Assembly (NCBI GenBank): GCA_016200125.1
Contig: JACQFK010000233.1
Coordinates: 1 to 7,252, forward strand
Length of the DNA stretch: 7,252 nt
Direction: 5' to 3'
Origin: Planctomycetota bacterium
Lineage (GTDB): Bacteria > Planctomycetota > MHYJ01 > JACPRB01
Shown: positions 1 to 4,719 of the stretch, piece by piece
Layout: the number at the start of each line of letters is the position of its first letter
How positions within the stretch are numbered: the stretch's first letter is position 1
Notes under the pieces: model-generated
What the model was told of the DNA's origin: nothing
What the model saw: the letters and a program-made list of their open reading frames with translations, nothing else
Databases searched by the model: none
Made by a program: the position numbers and the translations under genes

Positions 1-230
1 CGCTTGTTGCCGTCCACGAAAGGGTGGTTCTTCACGAGGTGAAACAGGTATGCCGCCGCCATCTCGTAGAGGTCCGTGTGAAAGTACTGGCCGCCGGATC
101 CCGCCTGGGGCATCGCCACGGCGGACTCCAGGAGGCCCATGTCGCGAATCCCGAGGCTCCCCCCGTAGCGCTGGATCTGGTCTTCGTGAATTCGCTGGAC
201 CGATTCCGTGCTGAGAAAGAGGAGCGTCAC
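1..230 (-). CDS. doc: Doc (death-on-curing) family toxin, Fic fold, 3' end cut by window edge
   Basis: This is the toxin of a type II toxin-antitoxin pair. Characterised Doc from phage P1 phosphorylates elongation factor EF-Tu and stops translation; the same activity is inferred here from family membership. The visible part is 76 full codons plus two bases. It begins LSTESVQRIHEDQIQRYGG, then has the family's IRDMGLLESAVAMPQ stretch (residues 28-42), and ends in the catalytic Fic/Doc motif HPFVDGNKR (residues 69-77), where the final R is inferred from the partial codon CG. The catalytic His69, Asp73, Asn75 and Lys76 are intact. Doc proteins are usually about 125 residues, so roughly 50 C-terminal residues lie outside the window. 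The start chosen is a GTG at 230-228, three bases after the antitoxin stop. The Shine-Dalgarno sequence is weak, which suggests coupling to antitoxin translation. Identification is firm; only the exact start is uncertain. Confidence 0.93.
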   Translation of the reverse strand, partial: MTLLFLSTESVQRIHEDQIQRYGGSLGIRDMGLLESAVAMPQAGSGGQYFHTDLYEMAAAYLFHLVKNHPFVDGNK

Positions 231-233
231 GAC

Positions 234-461
234 TCAGTCCGCGAGCCTCTTGAACATTCGGGCGTACTTCTTGTTGCCCTTCTCCAAGATGGCTTCCAGT
301 CGCCTCTGAACCTTCGCTCCGGTGGCCTTGGCGATAACCAGATGCTTTCCATCCGTGGTCATCGAGATCGGCGTGTCCGCGTCGATCTCCAGCAGGTCCA
401 GGATGCTACGGTCGATCACCAGCGCCAGGCTGTTGCCGTGCTTCGTCAGCTTCTTGATCAT
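234..461 (-). CDS. AbrB/MazE-fold antitoxin paired with Doc
   Basis: A 75-residue protein, the DNA-binding antitoxin of the pair. Residues 1-48 (MIKKLTKHGNSLALVIDRSI onward) match the SpoVT-AbrB swapped-hairpin fold: a KHGNS turn, a hydrophobic strand, a LLEID segment, then a second strand pair ending LVIAKA. Residues 50-75 are basic and helical (VQRRLEAILEKGNKKYARMF) and are the likely toxin-binding tail. An in-frame ATG 13 codons upstream exists, but the start at 461 is preferred because GGAGG lies four bases before it and the AbrB fold begins there. It sits directly before doc in the normal antitoxin-first order. By analogy with other type II antitoxins it should repress its own promoter. 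The antitoxin of classical phage P1 Doc is Phd, a different fold, so this is the alternative AbrB-Doc pairing, which is also common in bacterial genomes. Confidence 0.88.
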   Translation of the reverse strand: MIKKLTKHGNSLALVIDRSILDLLEIDADTPISMTTDGKHLVIAKATGAKVQRRLEAILEKGNKKYARMFKRLAD

Positions 462-465
462 GCGG

Positions 466-470
466 CCTCC
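466..470 (-). promoter_or_regulatory. Shine-Dalgarno sequence of the antitoxin gene
   Basis: The minus strand reads GGAGG followed by CCGC and then ATG. This full-strength ribosome binding site selects the start at 461 over the upstream in-frame ATG at 500. It would also give the antitoxin stronger initiation than the toxin, whose GTG start lacks a clear site, as expected if antitoxin must be made in excess. Confidence 0.7.
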
Positions 471-482
471 GGGTGACTCATC

Positions 483-500
483 GTGACTACAATGTATCAC
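483..500. promoter_or_regulatory. Imperfect palindrome, candidate antitoxin operator
   Basis: The plus strand reads GTGACTACAATGTATCAC. This is an inverted repeat GTGA-TAC-AAT-GTA-TCAC with one extra base (C487) in the left arm. It covers the proposed -10 box and runs to about the predicted transcription start of the toxin-antitoxin operon, where a repressor would block polymerase. A further GTGAC copy lies at 472-476, giving two half-sites in direct orientation within 472-487. Binding by the AbrB-type antitoxin is inferred from position and from how such modules are normally autoregulated. Confidence 0.5.
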
Positions 501-519
501 CTGCCCGGGCGGGGGGCAA
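491..519 (-). promoter_or_regulatory. Probable sigma-70-type promoter of the toxin-antitoxin operon
   Basis: On the minus strand, TTGCCC (514-519) and TACATT (491-496) are separated by exactly 17 bases. Each matches four of six consensus positions. Transcription would begin near 484, leaving a leader of about 23 bases with the Shine-Dalgarno site inside it. The spacer contains a perfect 8-bp palindrome, GCCCGGGC, at 503-510. The -35 lies only a few bases beyond the stop codon of the upstream oxidoreductase gene. Confidence 0.5.
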
Positions 520-525
520 GGGGGC

Positions 526-1662
526 TCAGCGGATCTCGACCGCCTGGCGCGTGCGCTGCGACTCGAGGGCGGCCGTGAAGAGCCGGTGGGATTCGAGGGC
601 CTCCTCGGGGCGCACGCAGCCGTAGGGGACCTTGCCGTTCACCAGCTCGTCGAGGAAGGCGGCCCACATCTGGAGGATTGCGTCGGAGAAGCCGAACTCG
701 AAGATGCCGCCGGTGATCGTCTTGTAGATCGTCTCGTAGCCGAGGTTCTCGTCCTGCCAGGTCTGGGCGCCGCCGGAGTACTCCATGAACTGGAGCGACT
801 TCATGTTGCGGCTGGAGAAGCGGATGCTGAACTTCGTGCCGATCACCTCGATGGACCAGGTGTCCGTCTCGCCCGGGGCGATGCGGTAGATCCTGTAGGT
901 CATCGGGAAGGGATTGCCGTCGAAGGGATTCAACGTGTCGACGTAAAGCGAGCCGTTGTCCCAGGTCTTGCAGGGGACCTGGCCGCCCTTGCCGTCCGGG
1001 CGCTCGGCGACGATCTTGTTCAGGTGGGCGAAGACCCGCGCGGGCTTCCAGCCGGCCCGGAGCGGGACGTGCAGGGCGTGCATGCCCAGGTCGCCGAGGC
1101 AGCCGTACTCCCCGTTCGTCTCGATCATCCGCTTCCAGTTGATCGGCTTGTCGGGGTTGAGATCGCTCGAATGAAGGAAGGCGCAGTTCGCCTCGATGAT
1201 GCGGCCGAAGCGGTTCTCCTGGATCGCCTTGATGACCCGCTGGGCGCCGGGGACGAAGGGAAATTCGGAGGAGCAGCGGACGAAGGTCTTCGGGTTCTTC
1301 CGGACCTCGTCGACGATCGCGGCCGCCGCGGGGAGATCGATCCCGAAGGGCTTCTCGCCCAGGAGATGCTTGCCCGCGCGGATGAGGTCGACGTAGACCT
1401 TCTGGTGCAAGTTGTGGGGGAGGGCGCAATAGATCGCGTCGATGTCCGGGCTCTTGAGAAGGTCCTGGTAGTCCCCGGTCGCGATCTTGATCGTCGGGAA
1501 ATGCTGCCGGTACCAGCCGAAAAGGCCGGGGTTGGTGTCGCAGATGCCGGCGAGGACGGGCTTGAAGCCGACTTCGAGGAGATGGCACCAGCGCGCGATG
1601 GCCGAGGCGAACTCGCGGCCCATGAGGCCGCAGCCGATGATGCCGAACCGGATCTCACGCAT
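526..1662 (-). CDS. Gfo/Idh/MocA family NAD(P)-dependent oxidoreductase
   Basis: A 378-residue cytoplasmic enzyme, normal size for the family, which oxidises or reduces a hydroxyl or keto group on sugars and inositols using a nicotinamide cofactor. Residues 5-15 form the Rossmann dinucleotide loop (FGIIGCGLMG, with G10, G12 and G15). A second strand ends at Asp42 (GICDTN). The family's EKP motif is at 103-105 (GEKPFGIDLP), where Lys104 is the usual catalytic lysine. Asp191 and His195 in GCLGDLGMHALH occupy the catalytic DxGxH position. The C-terminal half is the family's alpha/beta substrate domain. The start at 1662 begins MREIRFGIIGCG; a TTG eight codons upstream would add an unlikely N-terminus. 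No Shine-Dalgarno sequence is visible. It is the last gene of the four-gene sugar operon, 60 bases after the aldolase stop. Substrate cannot be told from sequence. Confidence 0.92.
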   Translation of the reverse strand: MREIRFGIIGCGLMGREFASAIARWCHLLEVGFKPVLAGICDTNPGLFGWYRQHFPTIKIATGDYQDLLKSPDIDAIYCALPHNLHQKVYVDLIRAGKHLLGEKPFGIDLPAAAAIVDEVRKNPKTFVRCSSEFPFVPGAQRVIKAIQENRFGRIIEANCAFLHSSDLNPDKPINWKRMIETNGEYGCLGDLGMHALHVPLRAGWKPARVFAHLNKIVAERPDGKGGQVPCKTWDNGSLYVDTLNPFDGNPFPMTYRIYRIAPGETDTWSIEVIGTKFSIRFSSRNMKSLQFMEYSGGAQTWQDENLGYETIYKTITGGIFEFGFSDAILQMWAAFLDELVNGKVPYGCVRPEEALESHRLFTAALESQRTRQAVEIR

Positions 1663-1671
1663 AAAAACGAA

Positions 1672-1710
1672 ACACAAAGACAGCAAGACACAAAGCAGAG
1701 GTTTCTTTGT
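1672..1710. repeat. A/T-rich intergenic spacer with direct repeat and small inverted repeat
   Basis: The spacer between the aldolase and oxidoreductase genes carries ACACAAAG twice, at 1672-1679 and 1688-1695, 16 bases apart. The second copy also forms an inverted repeat with CTTTGT at 1705-1710: a 6-bp, mostly A/T stem with a 9-base loop. The base composition is strikingly unlike the flanking GC-rich genes. It could be a processing or attenuation site within the operon, or a decayed piece of a dispersed ACACAAAG-type repeat. The stem is too weak to call a terminator. Confidence 0.4.
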
Positions 1711-1722
1711 TCCGGCCCATCC

Positions 1723-2556
1723 TCATTCCTTGACCAGCTTGGCGGCCTGATCGGGCGAGGCGTTCTCGTGGACGATCGCCATGAAGGCGCGGGTGATCCC
1801 CGCCGGGTCCTTGTGCTGGATCACGTTGCGGCCGTAGACGATCCCGCAGGCGCCCTGCTGCATGAGCTCCGCGGTGCGCTGGAGGATCTCCCTCGTGGGC
1901 GCCTTGCCGCCGCCGCGCACGAGGATCGGCGCGCCGGCCGCCTGCACGACTTTGTGGTACTCCTTCACGTCGTCGCAGGGGTCGGCCTTGATGACGTCGG
2001 CGCCCAGCTCCTTCGCCTGCCGCACGAGCGGGAGGATCTTCTTGATGTCCCCGTCGACCATGTAGCCGCCGGCCTTCTCGTTGGGCTGCATCACGAGCGG
2101 CTCGATCATGAGGGGCATGCCATAGCGGTCGCACGGGGGCTTGAGCGCGCAGATCCGCTCGATGCACTGGCCGTGCAGGTCGGGCTGGTTGGGCAGCAGC
2201 AGCAGGTTGACGACCACGCAGGCGGCGTCGAGCTCGAGGGCCTGGCCGACGGGGTCGTCGATCATCTTGCTGAAGAGCACCTCGTGGAGCTTGGGGTTGT
2301 AGACGTTGGCCACGTCGGTGCGGAGGACCAGCGCGGGCTTGCGCGGCCCGAGGATGTCCTGCAGCAGCCGCGCCTGGCCGACCGTCAGCTGGATCGCGTC
2401 GGGCCCGGCGTCGACGATCGTCTTCACCGCCTGGCCGAGGTCCTCGATGCCGCCGAGGAAGGCCCCTTCGTTGAAGAAGCCGTGGTCGACGGCGACGTCG
2501 AAGCACTTGCCGGTCTTCGCGAAGAGCCGGTTCATGCGCGCCTTGCGGAAGCCCAT
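1723..2556 (-). CDS. Class I (Schiff-base) aldolase of the DhnA/FbaB/LsrF family
   Basis: A 277-residue TIM-barrel enzyme of the family that includes archaeal-type fructose-bisphosphate aldolase and the LsrF thiolase. These cleave or form carbon-carbon bonds in phosphorylated sugars through a lysine imine. Visible marks are FDVAVDHGFF (residues 19-28, with the family DHG), VLRTDV (77-82), LMIEPLV (149-155), GADVIKADPC (185-194) with Lys190 as the probable Schiff-base lysine, ILVRGGGK (211-218) as a phosphate-binding loop, and GIVYGRNVIQ (238-247) as the second phosphate-binding element. All are in the expected order. The start ATG lies one base after the stop of the upstream DUF4432 gene and has a good ribosome site. 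Given the PfkB kinase in the same operon, the likely job is to split a phosphorylated ketose or keto-acid into a triose phosphate and a second fragment. The substrate is unassigned. Confidence 0.88.
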   Translation of the reverse strand: MGFRKARMNRLFAKTGKCFDVAVDHGFFNEGAFLGGIEDLGQAVKTIVDAGPDAIQLTVGQARLLQDILGPRKPALVLRTDVANVYNPKLHEVLFSKMIDDPVGQALELDAACVVVNLLLLPNQPDLHGQCIERICALKPPCDRYGMPLMIEPLVMQPNEKAGGYMVDGDIKKILPLVRQAKELGADVIKADPCDDVKEYHKVVQAAGAPILVRGGGKAPTREILQRTAELMQQGACGIVYGRNVIQHKDPAGITRAFMAIVHENASPDQAAKLVKE

Positions 2557-2557
2557 C

Positions 2558-3649
2558 TCATTTCTCCTGCAGCGACTGGATTTCCTTCTCGACGGCCTGG
2601 ATCTCCTCCGCGGAGGAGAGCACCTGGATCTCGAGCTCGTAGCGCTTCTTCTCGCCGGCCGCGATCATCGGCAGACGCCCCTCGCGGCGCAGGGTCTCGC
2701 GCGCCAGGGGATTCACGTTGCCGGGCTCGGTCCCGACGACGTAGGTTCCCTGTCCCATCATCTTCCACTCGGTGAAGCAGGGGAACTGGGCGCGGGGGTA
2801 ACGGAGCGCATAGCCGATCCCGCGGCCGCCCTGGAAGCCGCGGTTCACCATCGCGATCGCGGTCCGGCCGTCCGCGCCCTTCCGGAGCTGGTGGAAGTAG
2901 ACGCGCTCGGCGAAGCCGGCGGTTGGCGGGAGGAAGCGGCTCCACTTGTCCCGCTCCTTCTCGGCCTCGGCGTCTCGCGGCCTCGATTCCATCGTCGGGC
3001 AGAGGAGCTCGGAGGCCGGGGACACGACCGGGAAGCCGGCGTTCACGTGGTAGAGCATCATGTGGGGCGCCGCCTCGTGGCCGAGATTCTCGACCTCGTC
3101 CTCGATCTGCAGGCGGTTCCAGCCGAGCGCGCTGCGGATCCGGCGCGTGAGCACGACGTGCTCGCCGAAGACGGCCGCCTCCTTGATCTTGCCGCGGATC
3201 TCGATGCGGTACTCGTCGCCGTCCCACTCCTGGACGATGCCGACGTCGTAGGCGGGCGCGTAGGAGGCGCGGCCGTGGAGGCCGAGCTCCTTTCCCTGGT
3301 CCTTGTTGGGCGGGCCCGCGTACGTGAGGCCGCAGGTGACGAGCAGGCCGCCGTAGAAGCCGCGGAGCCAGCCGAGCCCCTCGGGCTCGAAGGAGGCGGG
3401 CGCGACCGGGCCGGTGGGCGAATGCCAGGCGAGCGACGCGCCCTGGTGCTCCGCGCGGAAGAGGTCCAGCCCGCGGTCGGGCAGGACCGTGAAGGAGAAT
3501 CCGCTGCCGGTGGAGACGTCGATGGCGCGGACGCCGCGCTCGGGGCCGTCGTCGAGGACCACGGGCCGGGCCCCGCCGACCTGGCGGACGTCGCCCACGA
3601 GGCGGAGGAGGTCGGTGCGGTCCCAGGCGCGGCCGAAGAGGGTGACCAC
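2558..3649 (-). CDS. DUF4432 family protein, aldose 1-epimerase (mutarotase)-like
   Basis: A 363-residue protein matching DUF4432 as I know it, a beta-sandwich family related to galactose mutarotase. It presumably interconverts sugar anomers, but no member's substrate can be assigned here. Recognisable stretches are TLFGRAWDRTDLLRLVGDV near the N-terminus, FTVLPDRGLDLF (53-64), LAWHSPTGP (73-81), GLLVTCGLTYAGPP (101-114) and LGLHGRAS (122-129). Candidate catalytic residues by analogy with mutarotases are His125, His201 in MLYHVNAGFP, and Glu308 in GTEPGN. The last 15 or so residues (AEEIQAVEKEIQSLQEK) look like a short coiled coil. The reading frame stays open 342 bases further upstream, but that part is arginine/proline-rich antisense-like shadow of the kinase gene. 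The GTG at 3649, two bases after the kinase stop, places the conserved LFGR at residues 4-7. The only Shine-Dalgarno candidate is a weak GGAA. Confidence 0.87.
   Translation of the reverse strand: MVTLFGRAWDRTDLLRLVGDVRQVGGARPVVLDDGPERGVRAIDVSTGSGFSFTVLPDRGLDLFRAEHQGASLAWHSPTGPVAPASFEPEGLGWLRGFYGGLLVTCGLTYAGPPNKDQGKELGLHGRASYAPAYDVGIVQEWDGDEYRIEIRGKIKEAAVFGEHVVLTRRIRSALGWNRLQIEDEVENLGHEAAPHMMLYHVNAGFPVVSPASELLCPTMESRPRDAEAEKERDKWSRFLPPTAGFAERVYFHQLRKGADGRTAIAMVNRGFQGGRGIGYALRYPRAQFPCFTEWKMMGQGTYVVGTEPGNVNPLARETLRREGRLPMIAAGEKKRYELEIQVLSSAEEIQAVEKEIQSLQEK
2564..2568 (-). promoter_or_regulatory. Shine-Dalgarno sequence of the aldolase gene, inside the upstream gene
   Basis: The minus strand reads AGGAG followed by seven bases and ATG. 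It is formed by the final codons CAG GAG AAA TGA of the DUF4432 gene, so the aldolase start is coupled to termination of its neighbour. It is one of the few clear ribosome sites in the operon, which suggests the aldolase is translated efficiently. Confidence 0.7.
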
Positions 3650-3651
3650 GA

Positions 3652-4593
3652 CTACAGTTCCGTCACGGGGCGCAGGCCGCCCGTGGTGGTCTCGTGGCCG
3701 ATGCAGGCGGCGGCGGCGGTGTGGCCGAGGTCGAGGCACTGCCGGAGGGGCCACTCTTCGTGGAGCCCGTAGAGGACGCCCGCGCAGAAGGCGTCGCCGG
3801 CGCCGACCGTGCTCACGATCTTCTTCACCGGCTTCGAGGGGAGCCAGGTCTCGCCCTCGGGGGAGAGCGCATAGGCGCCCTCGGGGAGGTGGACGACGAC
3901 CAGGTTGCCGCGATGGAGCCGGCGGGTGGCCTCGGCGAGCGCGTCGCGGTCGAAGGTCCCGTCGGCGCGCCGGATGCGGAGCCCGCTGCACTCGCCGGCC
4001 TCGATCTCGTTCACGATCAGGTAGTCGATATGGTCGAGCGCGGGGACCACCACCTCCTGGAAGCGCGCCTTCTCGGCGCTCACGAGATCGACCGAGGTCT
4101 TCACGCCGGTCGCGCGGAGCCGCTGGAGGATCCGCGCCGCCATCGGGTCGATGCGGTCGAGGAGCAGGAGGTACGCGAGATGGAAGATCTTGGAGTTCCC
4201 CGGATCGAGATCGTCGTCCTCGAGCATCCGGTTCGCGCCGCGGTTGTGGAAGAAGGTCCGGCGGCCGGTGGACTTGACGGTCATCACGTCCGTGGACGAC
4301 GTGGGCTGCTCCCGGGTCGTGCGGATCCCGGAGATGTCGATGCCCAGCTGGAAGGCCTCCGCCATGAGCTCCTTGCCGTCCTCGTCGTTGCCCACCACGC
4401 CCACCGCGCGGAGGGGGAAGGGGGCCTTCATGAGGGCGAGGTCGACGAGGACGTTGTGGGCGCCGCCGCCGCCCCCGGAGGATTCCGAGAGGATCTGGGC
4501 GAGGCGCTCCTCCTGGGGCCAGGCGTCGATCGTCTTCACGCGATCGACGATCCAGTTTCCGGCGGCGCTGATCCCGTGGAGTTTGGGGGACAT
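3652..4593 (-). CDS. PfkB (ribokinase-like) family carbohydrate kinase
   Basis: A 313-residue cytoplasmic kinase, typical family length, that moves the ATP gamma-phosphate to a sugar or sugar-acid hydroxyl. The N-terminal substrate lobe opens GNWIVDRVKTID, then has a glycine run SGGGGGAHNVLVDLAL (residues 39-54) matching PfkB signature 1. RRTFFHNRGANRML (111-124) lies in the lid and substrate region. LIVNEIEAGE (192-201) is the family NxxE element. STVGAGDAF (261-269) is signature 2, with Asp267 as catalytic base and GAG as the anion hole. It is the first gene of the operon and has no Shine-Dalgarno sequence. In-frame TTG codons three and eight codons upstream are possible but less likely starts. 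Candidates include kinases of keto-deoxy sugar acids, fructose-like ketoses or inositol intermediates. Family assignment is firm; substrate is unknown. Confidence 0.93.
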   Translation of the reverse strand: MSPKLHGISAAGNWIVDRVKTIDAWPQEERLAQILSESSGGGGGAHNVLVDLALMKAPFPLRAVGVVGNDEDGKELMAEAFQLGIDISGIRTTREQPTSSTDVMTVKSTGRRTFFHNRGANRMLEDDDLDPGNSKIFHLAYLLLLDRIDPMAARILQRLRATGVKTSVDLVSAEKARFQEVVVPALDHIDYLIVNEIEAGECSGLRIRRADGTFDRDALAEATRRLHRGNLVVVHLPEGAYALSPEGETWLPSKPVKKIVSTVGAGDAFCAGVLYGLHEEWPLRQCLDLGHTAAAACIGHETTTGGLRPVTEL

Positions 4594-4602
4594 CGACCGC
4601 AA

Positions 4603-4631
4603 ACCGTAGCTCAACCGAAATAGCCCGTCAA
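4603..4631 (-). promoter_or_regulatory. Candidate promoter of the four-gene sugar operon
   Basis: On the minus strand, TTGACG (4626-4631, five of six -35 positions) is followed after 17 bases by TACGGT (4603-4608, three of six). Transcription would start at about 4596-4597, only three or four bases before the kinase ATG. That would make the message nearly leaderless and would explain the missing Shine-Dalgarno sequence. The poor -10 box keeps confidence modest; an activator could be required. Confidence 0.42.
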
Positions 4632-4657
4632 CACTATTTTCGGGGACGGGAAACCGG

Positions 4658-4663
4658 TATAAC
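4658..4663 (+). promoter_or_regulatory. Candidate -10 box of the zinc-ribbon/PA14 gene
   Basis: TATAAC matches five of six consensus -10 positions and sits in the short A/T-richer part of the divergent intergenic region. A start about seven bases downstream would give a leader near 50 bases. No good -35 lies 16-18 bases upstream: the 17-base position reads TATTTT. The promoter may therefore be weak or use another sigma factor. It lies back to back with the operon promoter without overlap. Confidence 0.42.
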
Positions 4664-4683
4664 AGAGGGCGGAAGTTCAGGGC

Positions 4684-4709
4684 GCCCGAAACGGACAGCA
4701 ATCTCGGGC
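4684..4709 (+). other. Small GC-rich stem-loop directly before the ribosome site of the plus-strand gene
   Basis: GCCCGA (4684-4689) pairs perfectly with TCGGGC (4704-4709) around a 14-base loop. The stem ends two bases before the Shine-Dalgarno sequence GGGGAG (4711-4716), which is only three bases from the ATG. An 8-bp palindrome, GGGCGCCC (4680-4687), overlaps the left arm. In the message this hairpin could influence ribosome access, but such stems also arise by chance in GC-rich DNA. Confidence 0.35.
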
Positions 4710-4719
4710 AGGGGAGCGA

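Noticed and set aside
24..476. 150-codon plus-strand frame over the toxin-antitoxin genes.
   Set aside because: It is antisense to the doc and antitoxin genes, both of which have recognisable family motifs on the minus strand.
462..500. Upstream in-frame ATG (position 500) for the antitoxin.
   Set aside because: It would overlap the -10 box and the predicted transcription start, lacks a ribosome site and adds 13 residues before the AbrB fold. The ATG at 461 has GGAGG four bases upstream.
501..530. Rho-independent terminator after the sugar operon.
   Set aside because: The region is G/C-rich with the palindrome GCCCGGGC but has no stem-loop followed by a T run on the minus strand. Read-through into the toxin-antitoxin genes or Rho-type termination cannot be excluded.
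586..2775. 729-codon plus-strand reading frame.
   Set aside because: It is antisense to the oxidoreductase and aldolase genes, crosses gene boundaries and shows only composition typical of a GC-rich shadow frame.
3650..3991. 114-codon N-terminal extension of the DUF4432 gene.
   Set aside because: It overlaps the kinase C-terminus, including the region just after its GAGD motif, and is Arg/Pro-rich. The DUF4432 family begins at about the LFGR motif, which lies just after the GTG at 3649.
2306..4623. Two further long plus-strand frames (2306-3772 and 3694-4623) and other overlapping frames across the operon.
   Set aside because: They lie antisense to the DUF4432, aldolase and kinase genes, have Arg/Ala/Gly/Glu-dominated translations and contain no recognisable motif.
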